This document shows, one piece after another, positions 40,603-49,800 of a stretch of 64,000 nucleotides of DNA. Under the pieces are notes generated by a model, which saw nothing but the letters and a program-made list of their open reading frames with translations, ran no database searches and was not told where the DNA came from. The DNA is from DASWOJ01 sp964242415 (GTDB taxonomy: Bacteria > Pseudomonadota > Alphaproteobacteria > Acetobacterales > Acetobacteraceae), in NCBI GenBank assembly GCA_964242415.1, contig CAXTAT010000007.1:124001-188000 (forward strand), written 5' to 3'. The translations under genes and the position numbers were made by a program. Numbering within the stretch: the first letter of the stretch is position 1; each line of letters opens with the position of its first letter.

Positions 40603-41850
40603 ATGATCCCCACCCCTGTGACCCGGCGCGGCGCCCTCCGGTTCGGCACGGCGCTCGGCGCCCTGGCGATGCCGTTCATCAGCCGTAGCGGCCTGGCTGC
40701 AGACGAGCCGATCAAGCTCGGCAGCCTGCTCGACGGCACCGGGGCGATCGGGATCGAGGGCCAGCGGATGATCCAGACCACCGAGTACGCCATCAGCCAG
40801 CTCAACGCCGCCGGCGGGCTGCTGGGGCGGCAGATCAAGGGCGTCGCCTACGACACGCAGTCCAGCATGCAGCTTTATTCGCAGTATGCGCAGCAGCTTG
40901 CCCTAAAGGACAAGGTGGACGTGATCCAGGGCGGCATCACCTCCGCCTCGCGTGAGGCGATCCGCCCGGTGTTCGACCGCTCGAAGACGCTTTACTTCTA
41001 CAACACGCAGTACGAGGGCGGCGTGTGCGACCGCAACGTGTTCTGCACCGGCACCACGCCCGCGCAGACCGTGACGCACGTCGTCGATTATGCGCTGAAG
41101 ACCTGGGGCAAGAAGGCCTACATCGTCGCCGCCGACTACAACTATGGCCAGATCACCGCCAAGTGGATGACCAAGTTCACCAGGGATGGCGGCGGCACGG
41201 TGCTGGCGACCGACTTCTTCCCGCTTGACGTCACCAACTTCGCCTCCGCGATCAGCCGCATCCAGCAGGCGCAGCCGGAGTTTGTGCTGTCGGCGCTGGT
41301 CGGCGCCAACCACTCCGGCTTCTACCGCCAGTGGGATGCGGCAGGCATGAAGGGCAAGATCCCGATGGGGTCCACGGTGTTCGGCCTCGGCGACGAGCTG
41401 GACACCATGGACACCAGCACCACGGACGGCATCGTCACCAGCTTCGGCTACTACCGGGACCTCGGCACGCCCAACAGCAACGCGTTCATCAAAGGGATAC
41501 AGGCCAAGTTCGGCGCCGGGGTCACCGACATCGGCGAGCTGGACTCCGCGACCTACGAGGGCATCATGCTCTGGGCGGAGGGCGTGAAGAAGGCCGGCTC
41601 GGTCGAGCAGGCCAAGGTGATCGCTGCCATGGAGACCGGCATCACCATCGAGGGGCCCTCCGGCACGGTGAAGATGGACCCGGCCACCCACCACACCATA
41701 CGCAACGCCTACCTGGCCCGGCCCGAGAACCGCAAGTGGCAGATCATGGCCAGCTTCCCCGACCAGTTCCCGGCCGACACCGGCGGCGCCTGCGACCTGC
41801 TGAAGGCGCCAGGCACCAACAAGCAGTTCGTCCCCGACATCAAGGTCTAG
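40603..41850 (+). CDS. urtA: Urea/short-chain amide ABC transporter substrate-binding protein
   Basis: 415 residues. A Tat-like leader TRRGALRFGTALGALAMPF precedes a Leu/Ile/Val-type periplasmic binding fold: IKLGSLLDGTGAIGIEGQRMIQTTEYAISQLNAAGGLLGRQI, YNTQYEGGVCDRNVFCTGTTPAQ. It resembles the FmdD/UrtA branch and differs clearly from the second UrtA at 62304, so ligand choice (amide versus urea) may differ. It is behind the sigma-54 promoter and ahead of urtB-E and an amidase. Confidence 0.88.
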   Translation: MIPTPVTRRGALRFGTALGALAMPFISRSGLAADEPIKLGSLLDGTGAIGIEGQRMIQTTEYAISQLNAAGGLLGRQIKGVAYDTQSSMQLYSQYAQQLALKDKVDVIQGGITSASREAIRPVFDRSKTLYFYNTQYEGGVCDRNVFCTGTTPAQTVTHVVDYALKTWGKKAYIVAADYNYGQITAKWMTKFTRDGGGTVLATDFFPLDVTNFASAISRIQQAQPEFVLSALVGANHSGFYRQWDAAGMKGKIPMGSTVFGLGDELDTMDTSTTDGIVTSFGYYRDLGTPNSNAFIKGIQAKFGAGVTDIGELDSATYEGIMLWAEGVKKAGSVEQAKVIAAMETGITIEGPSGTVKMDPATHHTIRNAYLARPENRKWQIMASFPDQFPADTGGACDLLKAPGTNKQFVPDIKV

Positions 41851-41855
41851 CCGGG

Positions 41856-42722
41856 ATGGACCTGGCGGGCCTGCTCGCGTTCGATGTGCTGGCGGGCGTG
41901 GCGACCCTGGTGCTGATCACCCTGGGGCTGGGGGTGATCTACGGCATGATGCGGATCATCAACCTGGCGCATGGCGAGTTCATGATGCTCGGTGCCTACA
42001 CCGCCGTCACCGCCAGCAGCGCGGGCGTCAACATCTGGGTGGCGATGCTGGTGCTGCCGCCGCTGGTGGTGGGGCTGATTGGGCTGGTGCTGGAACGCAC
42101 GCTGATCCGCTTCCTGTACGGCCGCATTATCGACACCATGCTGGCGACCTGGGGCGTCAGCCTGGCGCTGATCGGGCTGGTCACCACCGTGTTCGGCAAC
42201 GTCGTGCGCGCGGTGTCCACCCCGGTCGGCAGCTTCAGCATCGGGCGGTATGGCGCCAGCCTGTACAGCGTCGTCATCATCGCCGTGGCGCTGGCGGCGC
42301 TGCTCGGGATGCTGCTGCTGCTGCGCGCCACCAAGTTCGGGCTGGTCCTGCAGGCGACGATGCAGAACCCGCGCATGGCGGCGGCGCTGGGCGTGTCGCC
42401 GTCCACGATCTACATGGCGACCTTCGCGCTGGGGTCGGCGCTGGCGGGGCTGGCGGGCGGGGTGCTGTCGCCGATTTCGGGCATCTCCCCCGCCATGGGG
42501 GGCGCCTACATCGCCAAGGCGTTCATCACCGTGCTGGGCGGCGGACCCGCCATCATCACCGGCACCGGCCTCGCCGCCTCGCTGTTCGGCTTCATCAACG
42601 AGATGGTGTCGTTCCAGACCACGCCCATCGTTGGCGACGTGGCGCTGCTGGCCGCCGCCGTGCTGCTGATCCGCGTGCTGCCCCAGGGCATCACCGGTCG
42701 CTTCCTGCGGCGCAGCTTGTGA
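41856..42722 (+). CDS. urtB: Urea/amide ABC transporter permease B
   Basis: 288 residues, LivH-type permease. LGLGVIYGMMRIINLAHGEFMMLGAYTAV at the N-terminus and LATWGVSLALIGL, then MQNPRMAAALGVSPSTIYMATFALGSALAGLAGGVLSPI with the EAA-like loop. Eight or so membrane helices. It lies 5 bp after urtA, and a family A repeat separates it from urtC. Confidence 0.92.
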   Translation: MDLAGLLAFDVLAGVATLVLITLGLGVIYGMMRIINLAHGEFMMLGAYTAVTASSAGVNIWVAMLVLPPLVVGLIGLVLERTLIRFLYGRIIDTMLATWGVSLALIGLVTTVFGNVVRAVSTPVGSFSIGRYGASLYSVVIIAVALAALLGMLLLLRATKFGLVLQATMQNPRMAAALGVSPSTIYMATFALGSALAGLAGGVLSPISGISPAMGGAYIAKAFITVLGGGPAIITGTGLAASLFGFINEMVSFQTTPIVGDVALLAAAVLLIRVLPQGITGRFLRRSL

Positions 42723-42774
42723 TGCCGGCCGCCGCCTGCCCTGTCCCGTGCGCTGACGCATCCCGCCAGCCGCC

Positions 42775-42873
42775 GTCATTGCGAGCCGCCCTTGCGGCAT
42801 GGCAATCCAGGGGCTGCGGCTTCGGTCTGGCGTCCCTGGATTGCCGCGTCGCAAGCGCTCCTCGCAATGACGG
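42775..42873. repeat. Family A repeat, copy 8, inside the urt operon
   Basis: GTCATTGCGAGCCGCCCTTGCGG at the left and GATTGCCGCGTCGCAAGCGC, CTCGCAATGACGG at the right, in the 193-bp gap between urtB and urtC. A hairpin here could attenuate or protect part of the polycistronic mRNA. Confidence 0.85.
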
Positions 42874-42915
42874 ACGGGGGGCGGGCAGACCGGTCGACGC
42901 GGGGGGGCAATCGGC

Positions 42916-43947
42916 ATGACGGCCATCAGCAAGGCATGGCTGGGCTTCGCCGCCGTGGTCGCCGCGGGCCTGGCGCTGATGCTGGGCCTGCCGCACGTCC
43001 TGGACACCTTCGGGCTGCTGCAGGTGACGGTGTTCGCCGCCATGGCAATGTTCGCGCTCAGCCAGGGCTTTATCTGGGGCTATGCCGGGGTGATGTGCTT
43101 CGGCCAGGCGGCGTTCCTGGGCCTGGGCGGCTACGCCTACGCGGTCGCCGCGATCAACATGGGGGAAACCACGCTGCCGGTGCTGCTGGCCATCGCGGTG
43201 CCGATGGGGTTTGCGGCGCTGTTGGGCTACTTCATGTTTTACGGCCGCATCAGCGAGGCCTACATCGGCGTCATCACCCTGACCGTCTCGGTGATCCTGT
43301 TCGAGCTGATGAACTCTACCTCCGGCAGCGCCTACCACATCGGCACGGCCGAGCTGGGCGGCTTCAACGGCATCCCCGCGGTGCCGCCGCTGAACCTCCC
43401 GGGCCGCCCCGACGCCACCCTGGACCCCGAGGGCTCCTGGTACGCCGCCATGGCATCGCTGATCGGGGTGTACGTGCTGCTGCGCGCCATTCTCGCCAGC
43501 CGGTTCGGCCAGGTCGTGGTGGCGATCCGCGAGAACGAGACCCGGGCGATGCTGCTGGGCTACGACCCGCGGCTGTACAAGCTGCTGGCCTTCACCATCG
43601 CCGCCGGGATCGCCGGGCTGGCGGGGTGCCTGTATGCCAACTGGGGCGGCTTCATCAGCCCGGCGGTGTTCAGCCTGACCAACTCGGCCCAGGTTATTAT
43701 CTTCGTGCTGGTGGGCGGGCTTGGCACGCTGATCGGACCGGTGCTTGGGGCGGTGCTGATCCAGTACCTGATCAACCTGGCGGGGCAGCAGAGCACGATC
43801 GACGGCAACCTGGGCCTGGGCGTCGTGCTGGTCGGCTTCGTGCTGCTGGTGCCGCAGGGTGTCGTGCCGGTGGCGCAGGGCCTGCTACGCCGCCTGGCCG
43901 CGCCCCGGCCCGCCACCGTGCGCCCGACTGCCGAGGCCCGGCCATGA
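42916..43947 (+). CDS. urtC: Urea/amide ABC transporter permease C
   Basis: 343 residues, LivM-type. FALSQGFIWGYAGVMCFGQAAFLGLGGYAYAVAAINMG, then IGVITLTVSVILFELMNSTSGSAYHIGTAELGGFNGIP and IRENETRAMLLGYDPRLYKLLAFTIAAGIAGLAGCLYANWGGFI. Partner of UrtB in the membrane core. Its stop overlaps the urtD start. Confidence 0.93.
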   Translation: MTAISKAWLGFAAVVAAGLALMLGLPHVLDTFGLLQVTVFAAMAMFALSQGFIWGYAGVMCFGQAAFLGLGGYAYAVAAINMGETTLPVLLAIAVPMGFAALLGYFMFYGRISEAYIGVITLTVSVILFELMNSTSGSAYHIGTAELGGFNGIPAVPPLNLPGRPDATLDPEGSWYAAMASLIGVYVLLRAILASRFGQVVVAIRENETRAMLLGYDPRLYKLLAFTIAAGIAGLAGCLYANWGGFISPAVFSLTNSAQVIIFVLVGGLGTLIGPVLGAVLIQYLINLAGQQSTIDGNLGLGVVLVGFVLLVPQGVVPVAQGLLRRLAAPRPATVRPTAEARP

Positions 43948-44666
43948 ACGGCCCGCCTCTCCTCGAAGCAAAGGCCGCCACCATGCGCTTTGGCGGCGTG
44001 ACCGCAGTGCAGTCGGTCGATTTCACCCTGCGCGAAGGCGAGCTGCGCTGCCTGATCGGCCCAAACGGCGCGGGCAAGAGCACCTTCTTCAAGATGCTGA
44101 CCGGGCAGCTTCGCCCCACGTCGGGCCGCATCCTGTTCCGCGGCGCCGACGTGACCGGCGCCAACCCACATGAGATCGCCCGGCTCGGCGTTGGCATCAA
44201 GACGCAGGTGCCCAACGTGTTCAACGGCCTGACGGTCGCCGAGAACGTCGCCATCGGCGCCGGGCGGCGCAAGTCCATCCAGCGCGCCCGCCGCATCACC
44301 GCCGACACCCTGGCCCGGCTGCACCTGGACGGCATCGCCGACCGCATCGTCGGCCAACTGGCGCACGGCCAGCGGCAGTGGGTGGAGATCGCCACCGTGC
44401 TCGCCCAGGAGCCGGACCTGATCCTGCTCGACGAGCCCGCCGCCGGCATGACGCACGAGGAGGTGCAGCGCACCGCCGCGCTGATCCGCGACATCAACCG
44501 CACCCAGGCGCTGGTGGTGGTCGAGCACGACATGCAGTTCATCCGCATGATCGCCACCACGGTGACGGTGTTCAACCAGGGCGCGATCCTGATGGAGGAC
44601 CAGGTGGGCGCCGTGCTGGCCGACCAGCGGGTGCGCGACGTGTACCTCGGCAAGCAGGCCGCCTGA
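43944..44666 (+). CDS. urtD: Urea/amide ABC transporter ATPase D
   Basis: 240 residues, LivG-type. Walker A LIGPNGAGKSTFFKMLTG, signature region QLAHGQRQWVEIATVLAQEPDLILLDEPAAGMTHEE, with VVVEHDMQFIRMIA as the H-loop. The IKTQVPNVFNGLTVAENVAIG block is typical of UrtD. Four-base overlap with urtC and a 1-base overlap with urtE. Confidence 0.94.
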   Translation: MNGPPLLEAKAATMRFGGVTAVQSVDFTLREGELRCLIGPNGAGKSTFFKMLTGQLRPTSGRILFRGADVTGANPHEIARLGVGIKTQVPNVFNGLTVAENVAIGAGRRKSIQRARRITADTLARLHLDGIADRIVGQLAHGQRQWVEIATVLAQEPDLILLDEPAAGMTHEEVQRTAALIRDINRTQALVVVEHDMQFIRMIATTVTVFNQGAILMEDQVGAVLADQRVRDVYLGKQAA

Positions 44667-45394
44667 TGCCGCGTGATGCCGCGGACGGCCTGATGCTGCA
44701 GGTGGCGGGGCTGCACTCCGGCTATGGCCGCATCCCGATCCTGACCGGCATCACGCTGCAGGTGGCGCGGGGCGAGTTCGTCGGCATCCTCGGCCATAAC
44801 GGCATGGGCAAGACGACGCTGCTGCGGACCCTGATGGGTTACCTGCCCGCAACCGCCGGGCAGGTGCTGCTGCTGGGCCGCGACGTGACGGCCCTGCCGC
44901 CCACGGCCCGGGCCAGGATGGGCGTCGGCTACGTGCCGCAGGGGCGCGAGATCTTCCCGGCCCTGAGCGTGCTGGACAACCTCCGCATGGGCTGCCTGCT
45001 GGCGAAGCAGGACGAGCGGGCGGTGATCGAGGACATCCTGACCGACTTCCCGCGGCTGCGCGGCTACCTGGACCGCCTGGGCGGTGCGCTGTCCGGCGGG
45101 GAGCAGCAACTGCTGGCCCTGGCCCGCTGCCTGTGCGGCGGCCCGCAAATCCTGCTGCTGGACGAGCCGACCGAGGGCATCCAGCCCAGCATCATCGAGG
45201 AGATCGCCGAGACTCTGCAGGCGGTCGGCCGGCGCCGGGCGCTGACGATCCTGCTGGTGGAGCAGAACCTGAACTTCATCTCCACGCTCTCGCACCGCGT
45301 GCTGATCCTGCAGAAGGGCGTCATCACCCGCGAGGTCTCGCCCGAGGTGGCGCGCGACCGCACGATGATCGACGAGTTCGTGGGCATGGCGTGA
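44666..45394 (+). CDS. urtE: Urea/amide ABC transporter ATPase E
   Basis: 242 residues, LivF-type. LHSGYGRIPILTGITLQVARGEFVGILGHNGMGKTTLLRTLMG with Walker A GHNGMGKTT. VGYVPQGREIFPALSVLDNLRMG is the UrtE signature; GGALSGGEQQLLALARCLCGGPQILLLDEPTEGIQPSIIEE is the ATPase core. Last gene of the transporter, followed by a repeat and an amidase. Confidence 0.94.
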   Translation: MPRDAADGLMLQVAGLHSGYGRIPILTGITLQVARGEFVGILGHNGMGKTTLLRTLMGYLPATAGQVLLLGRDVTALPPTARARMGVGYVPQGREIFPALSVLDNLRMGCLLAKQDERAVIEDILTDFPRLRGYLDRLGGALSGGEQQLLALARCLCGGPQILLLDEPTEGIQPSIIEEIAETLQAVGRRRALTILLVEQNLNFISTLSHRVLILQKGVITREVSPEVARDRTMIDEFVGMA

Positions 45395-45421
45395 CTGGAT
45401 GGGCCTGGCCGGTAATGCGCC

Positions 45422-45556
45422 GTCATTGCGAGCCGTGCTTGCGGCGTGGCAATCCAGGGACCGCCAGCGCAGTCCTCTCGGCCCCTGGATTGCCGCGTCG
45501 CCAGCGCTCCTCGCGGTGACAGCAGGGGCAATGACAGCAGGGGCGATGACAGCGGA
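45422..45556. repeat. Family A repeat, copy 9, with a short tandem tail
   Basis: GTCATTGCGAGCCGTGCTTGCGG at 45422 and GATTGCCGCGTCGCCAGCGC to 45520. The terminal arm then continues as a 17-bp unit (GCAGGGGCAATGACA) repeated about twice to 45556, as though the repeat end had slipped. Confidence 0.8.
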
Positions 45557-45587
45557 AACGGATGCTGCATAGCCAGGAGGCTTCTTG

Positions 45588-47117
45588 ATGATCGACGTAA
45601 CCAAGCTGACGGTGGCAACGGTGCAGGCCGGCTTCGCCGACGGCACGCTGACCGCTGCCGCATTGACGCATGCCTGCCTGGACCAGATCGCCGCGCACAA
45701 CCCGCGGCTGAACGCCATCATCTTCATGAACCCGGACGCGATGGCCGACGCGCAGGCCATCGACCGCCGCCGGGCCGCCGGGGAGGCGCTGGGGCCGCTG
45801 GCCGGGGTGCCCATCGTGGTGAAGGACACCATGGACATGGTGGGCTTCCCCAGCACCGGCGGCTGGTCCTTGCTGTGCAGCCGCACCGGCGGCGTGGACA
45901 TGATGCCCGGCACCGATGCGCCCGTGGTCGCCCGGATGCGTGCGGCCGGCGCCGTCATCCTGGGCAAGACCAACGTGCCTGTGCTGAGCGCCACCGGCAG
46001 CCATGCCAACGATAGTTGGGCCGGGCCGACCCTGAACGCCGTAGTGCCGGACTGCCTGCCCGGCGGCAGCAGCGCCGGCACCGCAACCGCCGTCGCCGCG
46101 GGGATGGCCGTGCTGGGCCTGGCGGAGGAGACGGGCGGCTCGATCCAGAACCCGGCCTCCGCCCAGGCGCTGGTCGGCATCAAGCCCAGCTTCGCCCTGG
46201 TGCCGAACGCCGGGGTGATGCCGCTGGCGGGCAGCACGCGCGACGTGGTGGGGCCGATCGCCCGTTGCGTGCGCGATGCGGCGCTGGCGCTGGATGCGCT
46301 GGCCGGGTTCACGACGGCCGATCCCAAGACCATCGCCGGCGTCGGCCACCGTCCCCGCGGCGGCTATGCGGCCGGGCTGCGGCCGGATGCCCTGCAGGGC
46401 AAGCGGCTGGGGCTGTACGGCCCCGGATGGCGCGACCAGCCGCTGTCGGACGAGGCTACGCGCCTATACCGCCGGGCACAGGACGAGATGGCGGCGCGCG
46501 GCGCGGCGCTGGTGGCGGACCCGTTCGCCGGCACCGGCTTTGCGGCGATCAGCTGGCCGGTTGACGGTCCCGGCTACTTCGATGCCCGCGGCCTGGAATG
46601 CGTGCCGTACGACATGGAGCAGTACCTGAAACGGATGGGGCCGGACGCGGCGCTGCAGGGCTTCGTCGCCTTCGCCGCCGCCACCGCCAAGGAGGACGCC
46701 TTCGCCCCCGGCGGCGTGCTGGCCTTCATGCAGGGGTTGCCGGACTTCGCCGCCAGCCTGGCCGACCCGTCCCGCCCGCCCGAGCTGCCAGGGTTCCTGG
46801 CCGCCAAGGAGGCCTATCTCGACATCATCGACCAGGTGTTCACCGCGCATCGGCTGGACGCCCTGGTGTTCCCGCAGATGCGCGACGCCGTGCCGCCGCT
46901 GCATGGCCCCGGCACGCTGCTGGAGACAACCGTTTGCGAGATCAACATCGCCGGCCTGCCCGGCGTTACGGTCCCGGCCGGATACTACCCCGGCGGCGCG
47001 CCGTTCAACCTGATCTTCGTCGGCCGGATGTGGGACGAGGCCGGGCTGCTGGCGCTGGCCTATGACTACGAGGGCGCCACGCAGCACCGGCACGCGCCCA
47101 GCCTTGTCCCTGCCTGA
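45588..47117 (+). CDS. Amidase signature-family enzyme
   Basis: 509 residues. The Ser-cisSer-Lys triad is visible: Lys79 in PIVVKDTMD, Ser161 or Ser162 in GGSSAGTATAVAAGM, and Ser185 in ETGGSIQNPAS. Hydrolyses an amide to the acid and ammonia. An AGGAGG site precedes ATG 45588. It follows urtE, so it probably acts on the imported amide. Confidence 0.93.
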   Translation: MIDVTKLTVATVQAGFADGTLTAAALTHACLDQIAAHNPRLNAIIFMNPDAMADAQAIDRRRAAGEALGPLAGVPIVVKDTMDMVGFPSTGGWSLLCSRTGGVDMMPGTDAPVVARMRAAGAVILGKTNVPVLSATGSHANDSWAGPTLNAVVPDCLPGGSSAGTATAVAAGMAVLGLAEETGGSIQNPASAQALVGIKPSFALVPNAGVMPLAGSTRDVVGPIARCVRDAALALDALAGFTTADPKTIAGVGHRPRGGYAAGLRPDALQGKRLGLYGPGWRDQPLSDEATRLYRRAQDEMAARGAALVADPFAGTGFAAISWPVDGPGYFDARGLECVPYDMEQYLKRMGPDAALQGFVAFAAATAKEDAFAPGGVLAFMQGLPDFAASLADPSRPPELPGFLAAKEAYLDIIDQVFTAHRLDALVFPQMRDAVPPLHGPGTLLETTVCEINIAGLPGVTVPAGYYPGGAPFNLIFVGRMWDEAGLLALAYDYEGATQHRHAPSLVPA

Positions 47118-47136
47118 GGGCAGAAGCCATCCTGGG

Positions 47137-49017
47137 TCAGCCCGGGTTCGCCAACTGCAGCAGCAGGATGCGCCGGACCTCGGCGACCGTTGCCGGGTTG
47201 GATTGCGCCGAGTGGCCGGATTGCACGACCAGCTCCGACTCCACTGGCTCGATATGCGCGCTCGTGTAGCTGACGACGCCGTCGTCGCCCGTGGCCACCG
47301 GTCCGGCCGTCTGTACCGGGACGATCGAGTGTACGTGCACGCCGGGCGCCACCGGCACCGCCGCCAGCGCCTGGATGAACGGGCTGCGCGGCGACATGCT
47401 GTAGATGCTGCCGAACCGCTTGGCGGTCTCGCCGACCAGGAGGTCGGGATTGCCGCTGAGCAGGTCCTGACCGGCCTTCACCACCGTCAGGGGCAGCGTC
47501 ACGAACCGGCCCAGCAAGCTGCTCACCGAGGCGGTGGCCAGGTAGCTGCCCCGCTGCGGCGTCGCGATGAACACCACCCGGCGCACCGCCGCCAACGGCT
47601 GCGGGAACAGCGCGTCCCGCAGCAGGTCGCGTGAGGCGGGCGTCAGCCGCACGGCGTCGAAGGGGCGCGGGGTGATGCGGGTCCAGAGGCGGTCGCCGGG
47701 ATCGATCACCAGCATCTTGGCTAGCAGCCCGCCCTGACTGTGGCCGACCACCGTGATCCGCCCGAGCGCCGGGTCCGCGCGGGCGCCGCCAAGCTGCTGG
47801 ACGGCGCCCTCGATCGCGCGGCGCAGTTGCAGCGCGGAGTAGGAGATCGGGTTGCCGGTGGCGTAGGAGAACAGCCAGAACTCGAAATGGTCCCGGATGG
47901 CCGAGTCCTCCAGCAGGTCGTTCACCATGTCGGCCCAGCGGAACGGGCTGGAGGCGGTGCCGTGCACCAGGACGACGGGCATGTGCCCCTGCTGGTGCGG
48001 CTGCAGCGCCTCCAGCCCGCCCGGCGAACGCTCGAACAGGCCGCCATCGAAGAAGCCCTGGAACTCGCGGTCCCACGCCGCCGCGTCGGCCAGGCCCAGC
48101 GCGCGGGCCGCCGTCTGATCGTATTGCAGCGGCACGGTGCGGCCGCCGACCTGCGTCTCCGCCCGGTCGGACAGGGTGTGGATGACCAGCCTGCCCTGCA
48201 GCACCGGCTGCCCCAGTTGACGCCGCGGCGCGTCCAGCACCAGCAGCAGGTTCGCCGGCGCCCGCAACCCCGGCGACAGCGTGAGGCCGGCGGGTGACGC
48301 CGGGGTGGCCTCCGCCGATGCCGCGAGCGGTGCGCCGAGGCCGGGTGCGCGGTAGATGTTCTGCAGGCCGCGAACGGCCAGGCTGGAGGTCGGCTGGAAC
48401 GCAGTGAGCGTCCGTCCGCCCCAAGCAAGCTGCGTTGCGTCGAAACTGAGGTCGATCGTGCCGAACGGCAGGTTGCGCCGGCCGGCGGCGAGCGGCGCCA
48501 GGCTGCCATCCGGCGCTCCAAGCGCGGCGGCCAGGGACAGGTTGTAGAGGTCGCAGGCTTGGCGGAAGCGCGGGTCGTACGGGCTGGGCCGGTCGCCGCC
48601 GCCATCCGGGAACAGGTAGGCATAGGCGTAGAGCGCGGCGGCCAGGAACTCCGGCTGCGCGTGGTCCCGGTTGGCCTGCAAGTAGCTCAGCTCGCTCAGC
48701 GCGAACAGTTCCGGCCAAAGCTCCGGCTGGCTGGTGACGGCGGCGTGTAGGCTCGCGATGGCGGGCGCCGGGCTGCGTTGCCAGTCGGCCAGCAGGCCGT
48801 GGCGGCGCAGGACGGTCAGCGTGGCGTCGCTCGGCGCGTCGCCGGACAGGGCGGTGCGGTTGGCCTGGCGATAGGCCTGATAGGGGTTGAGCCGCTCGAC
48901 GGTCAACGGGGCCGAGCAGGCGCTGGCGGCCAATGCGATGGCCAGCAGGGCAAGCGACGGCTGCCGCCGCCGGCCTCTGCGGCGCGGCAAGGATGTCAGG
49001 ATATGGCCCGGCAGCAT
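47137..49017 (-). CDS. Lipoprotein alpha/beta hydrolase (esterase/lipase-like)
   Basis: 626 residues. The lipobox LLAIALAASAC follows an Arg-rich start, so an outer- or inner-membrane lipoprotein. The large N-terminal region (to about residue 330) is helical and of unknown role. VVLVHGTASSPFRWADMVNDLL begins the hydrolase domain, with the nucleophile elbow VVGHSQGGLL, and HSGHSAQSNPATVAEVRR-type His near the end (VVQSGHSAQS). Long, uncommon architecture. ATG 49017 was used; a GTG at 49056 is in frame. Confidence 0.82.
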   Translation of the reverse strand: MLPGHILTSLPRRRGRRRQPSLALLAIALAASACSAPLTVERLNPYQAYRQANRTALSGDAPSDATLTVLRRHGLLADWQRSPAPAIASLHAAVTSQPELWPELFALSELSYLQANRDHAQPEFLAAALYAYAYLFPDGGGDRPSPYDPRFRQACDLYNLSLAAALGAPDGSLAPLAAGRRNLPFGTIDLSFDATQLAWGGRTLTAFQPTSSLAVRGLQNIYRAPGLGAPLAASAEATPASPAGLTLSPGLRAPANLLLVLDAPRRQLGQPVLQGRLVIHTLSDRAETQVGGRTVPLQYDQTAARALGLADAAAWDREFQGFFDGGLFERSPGGLEALQPHQQGHMPVVLVHGTASSPFRWADMVNDLLEDSAIRDHFEFWLFSYATGNPISYSALQLRRAIEGAVQQLGGARADPALGRITVVGHSQGGLLAKMLVIDPGDRLWTRITPRPFDAVRLTPASRDLLRDALFPQPLAAVRRVVFIATPQRGSYLATASVSSLLGRFVTLPLTVVKAGQDLLSGNPDLLVGETAKRFGSIYSMSPRSPFIQALAAVPVAPGVHVHSIVPVQTAGPVATGDDGVVSYTSAHIEPVESELVVQSGHSAQSNPATVAEVRRILLLQLANPG

Positions 49018-49433
49018 GGGTTTGGCCTGCTCATCCAGCGCGGGTATGCCCGGCACGGCAGCAGGCCCCCCTGGTGGCGATAACCGAGCCGGGCGCCACG
49101 CCGGGCTGGCGCATCCTCGCCTGCTGTCAGGTTGTCCCTCCTACGCGCGGCAGGACGGCGATGCGTCGTCTCGGGCATGGGACGGGATGGGCGGCCGTCA
49201 TGGCTTGGGGAGCCTGTGGCCGGCATGGCAGCGGGCCAGCCTGGCGTCAGCACCCACAGCAGCGATGCAGCAGCGCGAACGATAGGTCTCATGGCTTGGA
49301 TGTTCCCCCAACCCTGGGCATGTCCGGTCGTCACGCCTCCGTCAACCGGGCGATACGTGCCGTGCAGCCGATGTTCGCCTTTCTCCCTTATACCGGCGGC
49401 CCTCCGCTTTGACCTTTACGATGCTGCATTTAA
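49018..49433. other. Gene-poor stretch
   Basis: About 415 bp upstream of the divergent lipoprotein gene and the gluconolactonase fragment. No coding potential, repeat or terminator could be supported; it probably contains the lipoprotein promoter. Confidence 0.5.
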
Positions 49434-49730
49434 TCGTCCGTTCAGCCGCGGCTGGTCACGGGCAACGCCAACTTCCAGCGCTTCGACAGCCTGGCGGTGG
49501 ACTGCGAGGGTAACATCTGCGTCGCAACCCTGGTGCACGGCGGTATCTCGATCATCGCGCCGGACAGCTCGTCGATCCGCCATGTGCCGATGCCGGAGCG
49601 CTGGGTGACCAACATCTGCTTCGGCGGCCCGGCGCTGCGGACGGCGTTCATCACGCTGTCCTCCACGGGCCGGCTGGTCTCGTGCGCATGGGAGAGGGCA
49701 GGGGCGCCGCTCGCCTACCTGAACACCTGA
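49434..49730 (+). pseudogene. C-terminal fragment of an SMP-30/gluconolactonase-family protein
   Basis: After an in-frame TAA at 49431-49433, the frame reads PRLVTGNANFQRFDSLAVDCEGNICVATLVHGGISIIAPD, then TNICFGGPALRTAFITLSSTGRLVS. This is the last about 95 residues (final beta-propeller blades) of SMP-30/LRE-type lactonases, which are normally about 300 residues. The 5' two thirds is missing and no start is present, so this is a gene remnant just upstream of the dehydrogenase. Confidence 0.8.
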
Positions 49731-49800
49731 CGCCGGGCCGCACTCTGGCGCTTGCGGGATCGCGGGGCTTGAGCCAGACCGCAACCCCTGACTCGGCCCG

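Noticed and set aside
48996..49334. Small minus-strand frame upstream of the lipoprotein gene with a signal-like start
   Set aside because: The translation is Arg/Pro-rich after a short hydrophobic stretch and matches no family; not supported as a gene.
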